Assembly (NCBI RefSeq): GCF_021869535.1
Contig: NW_026262690.1
Span: 67,077,995-67,141,994 of the forward strand
Source: Mytilus californianus
Taxonomy: Eukaryota > Mollusca > Bivalvia > Mytilida > Mytilidae
Length of the DNA: 64,000 nt
Direction: 5' to 3'
Of the stretch, positions 48,246 to 60,400 are shown one piece after another. The notes below the pieces were generated by a model that saw only the letters and a program-made list of their open reading frames with translations, was not told the origin of the DNA and did not search any database. How positions within the stretch are numbered: the first letter of the stretch is position 1; every line of letters starts with the position of its first letter. The position numbers and the translations under genes were made by a program.

Positions 48246-49768
48246 ATTGAGAATGGAAACGGGGAATGCGTCAAAGAGACAACAACCCGACCAAAGAGCA
48301 AAAAAACAGCCCAAGGCCACCAAGGGGTCTTCAACACAGCGAGAAAATACCGCACCCGGAGACGGGCTTCAGCTGGCCCTAAACAATAATGTATACTAGT
48401 TCAGCGAAAATGGGCGTCACGATAAACTCCGAAACATATAAATGAATAGTCCAGTCAATCTAGGACAAACCTTAAACTAATTGCAACAGAATGTTTTTCT
48501 GCTCAGACCCGTCAGTAATGCCATAATACTTAACATACTATACACCGCATACCTTTGGTAAAAGGACAGACTTTTAGTAGTATTTGTGAGTCCTATGTTC
48601 AATATGTCATGAAACATTATTCAGATGCAACCATCGTTTTTGATGGTTATCCTGATACACCAACCTTGAAAGATGTAACACATATACGCCGTACAAAGGG
48701 AATCTTGACTCCAAAGGTGGAATTCACTGCTGATATGCCATGTAGGTCGAAAAAGGAGGTTTTCTTATCAAATTCATACAACAAACAGATATTTATTGAA
48801 AAGCTAAGCTTGAAATTACAGGATTGTAATCATATGGTAGTAAATGTTCCTGATGATGCAGACGTAACCATCGTCCAGACAGCTGTCTAACATGCGCAAA
48901 ATAGTCGGGTAATAGTTATTGGAGAAGACACCGATTTGCTGTTCCAGGTCACAAGCCGAGCATCATAACATCTACTTCAAATATGAGCCAAAACAAAACA
49001 CACTAAGAATTAGGATATGGGACATAAATAAAACAAAGGAAAAATTGGGAAAGACTATCTGTAATTCATACATTCACTGGCTGTGACACCGTGTCACATA
49101 TATTTGGACACGGAAAGGGTGCTGTTCTGAAAAAAATCATGTCATCACAATACCTACAAGAGAAAGCCATGACATTTTTGAACGACTCGAATCATGACGA
49201 AATTGCACAAGCGGGTGAGGAAATATTTCTTCATCTGTATGGAGGATTAGAGTTAGAAAGTTTGGATCTTGTCAGATATAGGAAATTTGCCTCCAAGGTT
49301 CTAGTTGGGAACATTTATGTACAGGTACACACTCTGCCGCCTACAACCAATGCTGCCAAATTCCATTCTCTTAGAACGTTCTACCAAAGGAAAATCTGGA
49401 TGCAAGATGATGTAGAATTAAACCCAATAGATTGGGTTGGTATACATCAGGAAATAAACTGCTTCCAATTCGGTCAACATTACCACCTGCACCAAACAAA
49501 CTATTGAAAATTATTCGTTTTAATTGTAAGCAGAATTGTGATAACAAGCGATGCACTTGTAGGAAACATAGAATTGACTGTTCGATAGGCTGTGGTGAAT
49601 GTCGAGGTATAAACTGTACAAAGTCACCAAATCTTACACAGTGTGACTTAGATTCAACATAGATATTAGAATTAAATAAACATACAAAGTTACCAAATGC
49701 CAGAGGTTCCTGACTTGGGACAGGCGCAAAAAATGCGGCGGGGTTAAACATGTTTTGTGAGATTAAAC
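48246..49768 (-). repeat. Retroelement-tail copy split by the PIN/CXC segment
   Basis: 48246-48447 and 49666-49768 match consecutive parts of the repeat at 2682-2965, including GTCAAAGAGACAACAACCCG on the left and GGGACAGGCGC with GCGGCGGGGTTAAACATG on the right. In the 2.7-kb copy these parts are joined by AATGAACTAAAATTAAA. Here the joint is opened between AATGAA (48446) and TTAGAATTAA (49666). I see no convincing target-site duplication. Confidence 0.85.
48448..49665 (+). pseudogene. Broken PIN-like / CXC-domain protein segment nested in a repeat
   Basis: Three pieces in succession on the plus strand read as one protein family. Piece 1 (about 48537-48890) contains HRIPLVKGQTF, VFDGYPDTPTLKD, THIRRTKG and a DADVTIVQTAV segment, then a stop. 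A short piece near 48906 reads RVIVIGEDTDLL, then breaks. Piece 2 (about 49064-49507) has FTGCDTVSHIFGHGKGA and KFHSLRTFYQRKIW. Piece 3, in another frame to TAG at 49660-49662, has LPPAPNKLLKIIRFNC and a cysteine cluster, CKQNCDNKRCTCRKHRIDC then CSIGCGECRGINC. I recall multi-copy invertebrate proteins with this layout: an acidic PIN/FEN-like core and a terminal Tesmin/CXC cluster. At least two frame breaks and a stop make it a pseudogene. The N-terminus is missing. Function is unknown. Confidence 0.75.
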
Positions 49769-50307
49769 ATGATTATCGAAAATATAGAATTGAGTAACTG
49801 ATTACAGGATGGTAAAGCCATCAAATATGAACCAAAACGTTAAGCTAATAAATTTCAAAAAAATATTACCGGGAAATTTCATCCTTCGCAATAGTTCAGG
49901 AAATTAAAAATTGTTTATGGTCGCGACTTGAGGGGGAAAAGTATGACTTTTTTTATATTTATTATGGTCTTTATCACCAAAAAACCGTGTTAGAAATCTA
50001 TTAAAAATGAATATTGAAATGTCTTTTCAATCTGGTTTAATGACTTAAATATATAGCATGGACGTGGAACTTAATTATTAAAACTATTCATGAATCCTTA
50101 GTTTTGATGAGTTAAAACATTGATAAAATTATTCAAGTACGATAATTTATAAAAGGCAGACAGGGGGGATTCAGATTGAAAAAAAACTTATGTGTTATCA
50201 CAGTTTTGGAATGTAATGTGAACAACAAAAAATCTATTATTGTTTTTTTTTCTTATCATAAGAGTTAGAAATAAAAAAAAAAATGAAAGGTAGAAAACTC
50301 TTGAAAA

Positions 50308-50515
50308 AGAGGTTGAAGATACCCATGGGACATTCAAAACTCATAAGTAGATAGAAGCTGACACCATAGGAAAAAACGAAACACGACAAAACGACGAACA
50401 AGTTCACAAAACACTACGTAGAAAACTAAAGAGTTTGCAACCCGAACCCCACAAAAACTTGCTGTGATATCAGGTACTCCGCAAGAGCAAGCAGATCCTG
50501 CTGTGTCACAATTAT
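50308..50515 (-). mobile_element. Retroelement 3' tail, family C copy (diverged)
   Basis: On the plus strand: GAGGTTGAAGATACCCATGG, CATTCAAAACTCATAAGTAG, GCAACCCGAACCCCAC and GCAAGCAGATCCTGCTGTG. Same family as 19345-19562 with more substitutions. Confidence 0.68.
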
Positions 50516-51289
50516 TCCATAACAGTTAACCTAGTCACTTGTTTTCCAGTCATTGCATTGCATTGCTGTATTTGTTTATTTATTTGATTTGTTTTGTGAA
50601 TAAAATATTGTTTATTCTAACGGTCAACCATCTCGTGATGGCGTCAATAAAGATTTCAATTTTACCACTTTGAACTCTTGGTTTAATAGCTTCTGTCCAA
50701 GTAGGAACCCTCTATCAAGTAAATCATTATAGGAAACGCAAACAATGGAATATCGTATCAATTGAAATTACAATAAAACCTATGTAAAATTTAAGAACAA
50801 ATATTTGATTAGACCAAAGTGATTTTCAAAAACTGATTAAATAATCTTTAATTGTACAGTAACTATATGAAATGAAACCATAATATCTATACGTTATTCT
50901 TTTTACCATGTTTCCCTATTATAATGGACCATGCTTGCTTGAATTTTAGAAATAGCTGTAGTTGAACATTTCAACATTTAGACTTTAAAGATCGGAGTAT
51001 ATTTCGCCAGATCATGTTCATTGTAACTGAACAGATTAAATCCAATATTTAGCGCGATGGAAATGTATGCACATCAAATCGTCTTATGGCATTACTGTCA
51101 TTTTTTTTCCCTCAAATATTTTAAGACATTTATTCGTTTGTATATACGTTTTTAGATATATCAAAAGAAGGCACTTCAACGTTTTGAACAAATGCAGATT
51201 GACGTTTTGGATTGTATGACAACTTGTTTTTAGTTAAGTTTTGTTGGCAATAATTTGGCTTTAAAAATTTAAACACTTAGATGCAATCT

Positions 51290-51425
51290 TAAACATAAAA
51301 AAAGTTGACAGTAGTATGATTGTCAATCAGACAATTAACAACAAGAGACCAAAGGACGAGTATGTAACACAACTACAGGTCATCGTTCGGCCTTCAACAA
51401 TGAACAAACCCCATACCGTAATGTT
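51290..51425 (-). mobile_element. Family B fragment
   Basis: A partial, diverged copy: AGTATGATTGTCAATCAGAC, AACAAGAGACC and CGGCCTTCAACAATGAACAA. Truncated after about 135 bp. Confidence 0.55.
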
Positions 51426-52679
51426 TATTAAGCTTTTAAAGGCAGTTTAGAAATATTCTTTTGACTATTTTGATATGAATATGAATTCTGAAATTATTCT
51501 TTTGAATCTTTTTGAAGAAATATGAACCTTTTTGTGGGATTTTTAAAACGGAAAAGCTTTTTGTGAATGGTTAAAATGTGTATAAATTACTTTTGAGAGG
51601 ACGTTTCACTATCATGACAAATTAATTGGAGTTAACAAGAGTTTGTTTGTTGTTATATTGACCATTATAATCGATTATAAGAACGCTATAATACTCTTGC
51701 CAGGCGAATAATACCTTAATGTAATTTATTAATATATGATTGTATTTCTAGTTTTTTCAAGTTAGTCTTTCTTTCTATATACATATAATAAGTATTCTGT
51801 CTGTTCACAACAAATAAGATATAATAATAGATATGAAAATTTCAAATACGACTGATCAAATGTCATTATTGAATCAGCATTTTATTTGTAGATCTTTTTG
51901 CCAGGAAAGAATCAATAGATTTCATGGGTGAGTAGGAACTATACAACTTAGTATCAATACCTTCATCTACATCTATCTGGCTGTATAACGCCTCCATCCC
52001 AAAGTAGATTGAAAGTCTAACACAGATAGAAAGGTGTCAAATCAACTGGAAATGTTTATATATTACATGATTGAATGAGGCAGTGTCGTCTGGGGTTATA
52101 CCGAAGCGAAAGATATGTACTCATATTTGCTTAGGAAGTCTTAGATTTGGCAATGGTTTTATTTTATGCCTTATTCCAGTAATAGCAATCGGAACGTAGA
52201 CGATAAGACGGTATTTGTTCAAAGAAAATATAAATTACAAAATCTGTTTTTTTGTTTACTCAAATATGTTTAAATAACAGGAGCAGTACAGTCCCAGACT
52301 GAAAACGACATACCAGTTCAATAAGTCGGCCGACATTGTTATACTATGTTATCGGATTACAAAAACTTTGCCCTTTATAAGTTTGAACGCATCATTCTTA
52401 ACATTTCTCCCTTTTTCAAATCCTTCCGTCTTATAATGGAGGTAAACCACATCTAGATAATCAAGCTTCAAATTTTGGTAGGCATTACACTTTCTATGCA
52501 TCTAGATATACGAATAATAACAACCAATATAATGCTTCACTTACTTGTCATCAACCATAGTTTGCTGCTTGTGGACTATCATTCATTGGCCATGTAACCA
52601 GCGCTTCGGTAAATAGCATGGTTGCAATGTTACATTTGGTTGGTAAAAGAGTTTATAAATCATGTAATTATACTTAAAA

Positions 52680-52800
52680 TGAAGTGTACAACCTCATCAG
52701 GCAAAGTTGACCTTAGAAGGTTTTGGTTGTAATGTTTAGGACCTTTTGGTTTTAATGAAGTTGTTCTGGTAAATATAATTTATCTGCTAATGTTTATAAT
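52680..52800 (+). repeat. Family F/G fragment
   Basis: ACCTCATCAGGCAAAGTTGA, CCTTAGAAGGTTTTGG and CCTTTTGGTTTTAATGAAGT are the start of family F, truncated. Confidence 0.5.
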
Positions 52801-53669
52801 TTTGAAAATTTCTACAAATTTTCAAAATCCACATTCAGAATCAAAAGTAGAGAATTGGTTTAATTTCTTAACTGTTTTGGTTCTCGATACACTTGAAATA
52901 TTTGTTTCTTTTCGCATAGAATTTAATTGTCCCAGAAACAGACACATGTGCACATAATAGGAAGAAGAATGATATAATATACTTGGACTTCCGGTAAAAA
53001 TTTGATTGTGTCTAGACATATCCATTTAACAGTATTGAATCAAGTTGTAAAATAATCTTTATCACAGCATTTACTCAAACATGTCAAATGTTTCAGTTCG
53101 AGAATTACGAATAGAATATATTTAATATATTTTCAAATAAATTTTATCATTCCTCACGGAACAAATGTGTCTAAATTAGCATATGTGACTCTAATAACAT
53201 ATTGTCAGTATTTGGGAAAAACTGTAATCAATGCATTTCACTCTTTAACAAACATTTTGGCGCTAAATCTGATACTCAGAATTAGAAAAACAGTAAACAT
53301 CCATTAAGAACACTTATTTTCAAAAATTCGATATTTCATTTATGGGCGAAATATAATTAAACTTTCACAATATTTTGGAGTAAAGTGGAGGATTTGACAA
53401 ATATTAAGTTTATTCGACATTTATCGATAATATAATTTTAATTGGAACTGAGCAAAAAAATTAAGTACTTCAACACTGGAGCACTATATTAAATATTTGG
53501 TGTTAATGCTGATCTAAATCTGTAGGAAGGAAAAATTGACAATTTGAATATCCAACTTGAAAATCTTACCAAAATGTATTGTAAATAACTTCCATTAGAT
53601 GGACACTATTTCAGTCCCTCTAGTATTATAAATTTGATAGTCAGTTAATCTTTGGAACTGATGTAAATG

Positions 53670-54365
53670 ACATATAATTAAAGACATGAGCCACTCATAT
53701 CTTGACTTACATCTAGAAATTGACAATGAGGGTCGGTTGAAAACAAAACTTGACGACAAAAGAGATGATTTCAGCTTCCCAATTGTGAACTTTCCATTTC
53801 TATGTAGCAACATTCCAGCAGCGTCTGCATACGGAGTATATATCTCCCAATTGATACGATATTCCCGGGCTTGTGTTTCCTAGCATGATTTCCTTGATAG
53901 AGGATTGCTGCTCACAAGGAAGCTATTAAACTAAGAGTTCCAAATGGTGAAGTTGAAATCATCCCTTCGTAAATTTTACGGACGCCATCACGAGTTGGTT
54001 GACCGTTATGGAATAACCGTTTCACAGATGATATCGGATATGTTCCTTATGTCGTAACTACAAAACCCTTCCCTTTTCACGAATGTGACTTACCGAATTA
54101 GACTATTTACCGGATTTGTAATAACATAAGCAACACGACGGGTGCCACATGTGTAGCAGGATCTGCTTCCCCTTCCGGAGCACCTGAGATCACCCCCAGT
54201 TTTTGGTGGGGTTAGTGTTGCTTAGTCTTTAGTTTTCTATGTTGTGTCATCTGTACTATTATTTGTCTGTTTGTCTTTTTATTTTTGGCCATGGCGTTGT
54301 CAGTTTGTTTTCGATCTATGAGTTTGACTGTCCCTCTGGTATCTTTCGTCCCTCTTTTTCAATGA
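53670..54365 (+). pseudogene. Reverse transcriptase C-terminus plus 3' tail
   Basis: One frame from 53686 to a natural TAA at 54055-54057 (124 codons) reads HSYLDLHLEIDNEGRLKTKL, DKRDDFSFPIVNFPFLCSN, AYGVYISQLIRYSRACVS, HDFLDRGLLLTRKLLN and FYGRHHELVDRYGITVSQM. Two in-frame stops break it: TAG at 53881-53883, after RACVS, where a Tyr codon is expected, and TAA after RKLLN, where Gln is expected. The frame is otherwise intact, so decay is recent compared with the copy at 26.4 kb. The following 54119-54365, with GTGCCACATGTG and TGGTATCTTTCGTCCCTC, is the 3' tail and defines dispersed family C. Confidence 0.88.
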
Positions 54366-54774
54366 ATATCAGAAGTTTTACTTAAGTTATAAACACCTTA
54401 TAAAATTGAGATAATTTTGGTCCTTTTGATTATTCTGTTAACAATATTTCATAATTCATTGGGTATCAAAACAGCTTTATATAACTGTTTGTGGTCAAGG
54501 AAAACTTATAAAGAAAATAACATAGTATCTATAAGTTTTGATCAGAACCAAATTATAAACGAGGAGCTATTACTAACTCAAAGTTGTTAAATAAATGTGT
54601 TGAAAGTAAATGAAAGATTCAGCATTGCATAACATTCTAACGCAAGTTGGTGCAACCTTAGCTGTGTTATAAAAATATGATGTGGCATGACTTCCCACAA
54701 GATAACTTTCCACGAAAGACTAAATGACTTAGAAGTTAGCTCATCTGACACAAGACCCATATGGGCTTTTATCA

Positions 54775-55400
54775 CTCATGAACGTCGTCCGTCTGCTGTC
54801 TGTAAACTTTTTTAAGATCTTCTCCTTTGGAAACCAGTGAATCAATTGATATACTTCTTGACTTGGTCGTTCCTAAAGGCAATTGGATTAAATTCAATTA
54901 ATTGTATTTCTGTCTATAAGCATGAACAGTTGGGGGCAAAAATGGACACAATATTCAAGCTTGATACAGGTCTGAATTTGGATTGTAATTAAATATTTGA
55001 CACATTATAGGTTTCTGACACAGAATAAATAGGGTCAAAGAACTTGAAATTGGTTGTATGATTTGAATTTATATTCAATTGAAGATTTCTTGCTGTTGTG
55101 TAATACACTGTGCTATTGTCCGTGGCTAAAAATATATCTCATAATGCTACAATGCAAGTCACTTTCTCATATCTTGTAAACCATGATGGAAAAAAAGGGG
55201 ACAAATGTTAAGAATGTCAAGATCTCCAACATGTCTAAGCCTTTCATTTTAACAAAAATTATCAGACGTATAGTTACAAGATTTAATGCCTTTAGTTGAC
55301 GATTTAAACCAACTATAGCGTTTAATTGCTAATAAACTTGAAAACTGTAATAGTAAGACAGGAACTGAAGATATCAAAAATGATTAGAAATACAAGATCT
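54775..55400. repeat. Dispersed mussel repeat (diverged)
   Basis: GTTGGGGGCAAAAATGGACA, TGAATTTGGATTGTAATTAA, TTTCTGACACAGAATAAAT and CAAGTCACTTTCTCATATCT match a repeat I recall from bivalves. No ORF of note. Confidence 0.5.
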
Positions 55401-55424
55401 ACTAAAGTCTTGGTATGACTGAAA

Positions 55425-55658
55425 TCATTTGTTGATGTGTGATGGGACATAAATAGAGACACTGTAAATAGCAAAACTGATCAGCAATACAAGTTCAACA
55501 ATTTTCCAAATAAATGAAACCTTAGCATTACCCCTGATTGGAGGTATTGTCCTTAAATGACATTTTTGTCGAATCTTTGCATTTTTGCCCAATAATTTGA
55601 AAACTAAAAAAGAAAGAACTATTATGCTTAGAGTAAACAAAATAAGAAATACACTCAT
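55425..55658 (-). CDS. Possible isolated first exon of a membrane-anchored protein (unrecognised)
   Basis: A 77-codon reading frame starting MSVFLILFTLSIIVLSFLVF, then a basic stretch KLLGKNAKIRQKC, then HLRTIPPIRGNAK. An N-terminal anchor, a basic linker and a Pro-rich turn followed by GNA is the layout of microsomal cytochrome P450 N-termini, but the usual PGPxxxPxxG motif is not clean. A GT donor could lie right after GNAK, in which case the hydrophobic tail VELVLLISFAIYSVSIYV would be intron read-through. No downstream exon is visible; 54775-55400 is dispersed repeat. It could be a pseudo-exon, a real first exon or chance. Confidence 0.25.
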   Translation of the reverse strand: MSVFLILFTLSIIVLSFLVFKLLGKNAKIRQKCHLRTIPPIRGNAKVSFIWKIVELVLLISFAIYSVSIYVPSHINK

Positions 55659-55699
55659 GTGATACTCCTCTTTGAAATTTTTAATAGCCGCTATATATT

Positions 55700-57060
55700 T
55701 CTTTGGGAGAAAATATGCGAGATTAATCTATAAATTTCATATAACTTTTGTTTTTAATTTTCTCATTTTTAACTTTCAACTTAAAATACGTTCAAGCAAC
55801 ACTTATATAGAGCATCAGTTTTGATTTTACTGCTGGTACAGCCCTGAGGTGCAGTCTCCAAGGGTATCATTTGCCCAGTAATTAATGTTTCACAGTTGAA
55901 TATTATCTATCCGGCACATCTTTTGAAAAGATTCCAGCTGATAGATTTTCTTGTAAAAATTAAGGTTTCAACTCATTTAGAATTTATCGTCAGGTGGTTT
56001 TGGATATTAATTTTAGGTACCTTTTGGGGACACTGAGCCCTTATGTATGTACCCCTTGTTTTTATAAACGGTTCCTCGTTATTACAGATTAAATAATTAG
56101 AATGAAACGAAAATTAACGTTTTACCTTAACTCGTTACAACTGGAGCCATATCACAGCTGTTGGACTGTTTAGAGCAAGACGGTTGCATCTGCTCATTAA
56201 AGTTTTGACAACGGTTATGATTTATATCTTTTATTCTCATAAACTCCAAGTAATTAGATAACAAAAAAGACCTCAGTAAAAGTTGACCTAATATAGTTTT
56301 GACTTTTCAGTTAAGATCCTTTTCACCAATATAACTCATCATATATTTATCCAAAGTTGGCCGGCTCAATATTTAACTTAATTTTGATTGCCAACTTAAA
56401 TTTCTTCTATATTTTGTGTTATTTATTTAGGCAGCAAACACTATCACATTCATTGAACTTGTACCATGTCATATGTTTGGAAACCGAGTTAAACATTAAT
56501 CTTTCTGATTCATTCTTTAGGCATCTACATGTATATTACCAGAAAGATTTTGTTTAGTTGAATATAAAATCTGTTCTTCTGATGTAATCTCCATTCTTTC
56601 GCGTCCTTTTGACACTTACAAGATATTCAATGACGTTTTGTATGACATAAACCAAAACTTACCATAGCACGAACCATGAGATATTAAAGATATATTTCGC
56701 AAACTGAAAATACTTCTTTTATGTATTTAAATGTACATGTCATATAATATACGATACAAACAACATCAGAATCTAATTGTATTTTTTATAAATAACTTTT
56801 TATGTTCAGTTACTTTGTGTTTCGATACAGTATAAAAATAAAATTTGTAATTTATGAAAAACATTATATCCAGTAAAGATAACTCTACAACAATTAGATA
56901 ATAGAAGATGCATTGGCCACTAAATAAAAATATCAACAATAGACCTTACATAATGATATATGTTACAGGCAACATCAATTTCATTTCTGTGTCGTTTCAA
57001 AGTTAGTTATTCTGCATTTCGATACATAAATGTGACTACTGGGTTAAACAAAATGATAAT
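55700..57060. other. No gene seen; 3' flank of SELENBP1
   Basis: AT-rich. The plus ORF at 56357-56557 is unrecognised. Confidence 0.5.
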
Positions 57061-57063
57061 TAA

Positions 57064-57069
57064 TTTATT
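57064..57069 (-). promoter_or_regulatory. Candidate polyadenylation signal of SELENBP1
   Basis: AATAAA on the minus strand about 205 nt past the SELENBP1 stop. In such AT-rich DNA this hexamer is frequent by chance, so the assignment is weak. Confidence 0.25.
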
Positions 57070-57272
57070 GAAAAAAAATACTTATCCTGTAAAGTTTTAG
57101 TTGCAACAAATACATACAACAACATACATTGGCCCTTAATTTTTAAAATATGAAAGCTTCTGTATAAAATATATATCTAACAAGCAACAGCAATTTCATT
57201 TTATAAATTATAAAAAGTAACTTTTGCTTCTAAACTATCAAAGAATGTCAGGTAAAATGTCTGCGTAAAATT

Positions 57273-57462
57273 TTACAGCTTATTTTTGCCAGCCGTGCTG
57301 GCCAACCAGATATCAGAACTGCAATCTCCTCCGGGATATCGGACTTCATGTGCCATAACAGGTCCGTTTGGTTCATCTCCAAAGTCAACCAAGAAATTCT
57401 TATCCAACGTCATACCTCCATTAACTGTGTCAACATCAATTTTAAAAAGCTGACTACCTTCC
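57273..57462 (-). CDS. SELENBP1: SELENBP1 terminal exon with stop codon
   Basis: The exon completes the split Thr codon and reads [35 protein letters not shown] and [13 protein letters not shown]. It then has a short tail, ASTAGKNKL, before TAA at 57275-57273. The conserved His of MAHE and Cys of GGDCSSDIW are kept. The acceptor is TTTAACAG. Confidence 0.95.
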
Positions 57463-60400
57463 CTGTTAAAGAAAGGAATAGAACTTTTGAAAATATATTT
57501 TTTTTTAAATCTTTGATTGTTTTGTATTCATATATCGTCTCATCTTTCTTTGTTTCATCAAGGACAAATCAAATACTAGTATTAAGCCAGTTCAGAAATG
57601 TTTTAAATCTTGTTTGTTTTTAGTAATTTTTTGTGTTTGTTTCTTGGATTTTTTGGGTAGATTTGGTCCCTATGTCTAGTTTTAATTTGACTTATTTGTT
57701 TTAAGAATAGCAAAAGTGCCAAACATACAATGAATAAACAAAAACAATCAATCAGAAATGCAACACGATTTTGATTTAGTTGTTGATTAATAATAAATGT
57801 GTGGTAATTAAACGCGATTAGTTTGCATGTTATTTCGTATTCTCTTTGACTTTCTTATAACTTAAACATAAAAGCAACCATGAAATAAGCAAATAAGTGT
57901 GTTCAAATGTAGATAATAGTTATTTCTTACGTAATCAATTCAGGATAAAACTGTTGGTCCCAGGAACTGAATAAAGATGATGTTACGTACAACCTCTTTC
58001 CATCCAAACTCAATTGAATCATCTGAGGACCACCTCTAACCAAACGCCCTTTCACGTAGACTGGGTCTGGTTGTCTCTGTAAAATAATATGAAATTAGAA
58101 CGAAAACGTTTTTGTCTTATTCACCCTAGAATTAATTTGTCCCATATGATTTACCTAAAAGGTCAAAACGCTTTTGTGTGTCTTTTAGTATGAATGAGTT
58201 TAGAATGCGATGTATATCAAAATTACTTACATTGAATGTTTAATACCAGAAATCAGTGTTGAAATTTCAATAAGATAGGTAATTTTTTTTTTAATTTAGA
58301 AAAAGAATCTGTTTACAGACGTACTTATATACTTTGAGGTCCGTTTTGGTTTTATCAACTCTTCAGGGTTTTTATAAGGAATTGAATTTTCAAATATTTA
58401 TGACTCGAGCATCACTGAAGAGACAGAAATTGCCGAGATGCGCATCTAGTGCAGTAAAATTGATACTGTTGGTAATGTCATTATATGATTATGAAGCCAT
58501 TTTTTTTGCTTAATGACATCTTACTTCTAGCAAACCTGATATGTCCTCCTTTTAGATTTTCCAATAATTGTTTAAATATATACTAGGTTTTTTTTATGAC
58601 ATTAAATAACCATAAGGGTCTCGCACGGTCGGCTTTAGATATAGATGCAATGGCTTTGACACAAATGATATTTTCTGTGTTGACATGAAATATCATTGAT
58701 ATAAATCAACTGTTTATAAAATTGAATTGTTCTAAATACTAAAGATTGTCAATCCCAAGAAAAGATTCCCTTAGCTGTATTTTTGCAATAATCTTTTGGA
58801 ATTTGTAGGTCTTCAATGCTCTTCAATTTTTCACTTTATTTGGTCTTTTAACTTTGTTTGATTCGAGTGTCACTTATGAGTCTTTTACAATATTATAAAC
58901 CTAGAAATTTTTGTTTTTTGCCAAATGATTTGTTATTCAATAAAAATGAGGAGATATGGTATGATTGCCAATGAGACAACTATCCACCAGATATAAAATG
59001 AAGTGGTAGTAAGAAATTATATGCCACCGTTGTTGACGTTAGTCAAATATCTTTTTTATAAGACTGTGTCATTCTAATCTTAACGAAAACTTTAAGTCAA
59101 GGACTATTTTTTTTACCAAATATATCAATTGTTGTATGTTTATTACGTCATAAGGATATTTCAAATAATATTTCTGCGCTTGAATTAAGACTACTATTTT
59201 TACAATTTTAGGAGCCAAATAATGCCATTTTAATAGTTTTTTTTAAAGTCATAAAACATTTAAATAGAAAATTCATTAAAATAATCACTCTTCACTTACT
59301 GTCATTTCTTTGTCCTCTGTAACTTTTACTTTGCCTCCATTCTGGATACTTCCACCAAGCCAAACCTTTATGTACAGCAAAAGTGATACTCATTATTTTG
59401 AAGAAGACAAAAAGACAGATATCCCTAAATAGGGGAAAATACTTTCCTATGATAACCATAAATGAACAATTTATTTTGATTGCCCCATGGAATCTTTCTT
59501 TCACACCTTTGTTAACTAATTTCAAAGCACTTGATTGTTCTTTAACAAATTTGTCGTCTGTAACTTTAACTTCAGATAGCTGTAATTCTTTTACTTTTAA
59601 GATATATCATTTGCGTAAAAATGTTACAATCGGTAAAGTTTCAGAATAGACGACGACCTGATATCTAAAGATCTTAGACTGTCCATCGATTGTATTTACA
59701 TATCGAGTTCATTAAAATAGAAGTGCTTTCACAAAAAAGACTGCCCTAACAGAGTTATAAGAAAGAAGTAAAATAACAAAAATACCGAACTCCAAGAGAA
59801 ATTCAAAACGGAAAGTCCTTTGTTAAATGGCAAAATCAAAAGTTCAAACACATCTAACGAATGGAAAACAACTGTCATATTCCTGACTTGGTACAGGCAT
59901 TTCCTTATGTAGAAAATGGCGGATTTAACATGGTTTTGTAGCTAGCTAAACCTCTCACTTGTATGACAGTCGCATAGAATTCCATTATATTGACAACAAT
60001 GTGTGAGCAAAACAAACAGACATAATAGGTAAAAACGTTAAAAATTGGGGGCTTGAAATCGATACAACATAAGTTTTACGGTTACCGTTACGAATGTGTG
60101 GGCCGATGCGATATGTCTGTGTCTTAAATCACTAGCGACATGTTTCTGCAGTCTAAGATATTAATATACCCTGAGAATATACCATAATAGTTAAATCTGT
60201 AATTTAACTGCTTGTGTGGTTTGTCAGATTGTAACATTTTGACTGAGTATTAATTCGCATTGTGGATGATACATGCATAGCAGGAGACCCTAACCTTGTC
60301 TACACAACTTGTCTTGCTCGTTATAAATTTCATGCGATTCCCTGCGTTTTAGTTTGTTACCTTGACTTGTCTTCTTAAACGATTTAAGAGATTTAAATAC

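Larger units (their letters stand above)
50520..53669. other. No gene seen outside listed repeats
   Basis: AT-rich, with a family B fragment at 51290 and a family F fragment at 52680. The 67-codon minus ORF at 52822-53025 is unrecognised. Confidence 0.5.

Noticed and set aside
49371-49751. 126-codon minus ORF
   Set aside because: Antisense of the PIN/CXC pseudogene, whose plus-strand peptides have recognisable blocks and a cysteine cluster.
57348-57623. 91-codon plus ORF
   Set aside because: Antisense of the SELENBP1 terminal exon continued into intron.
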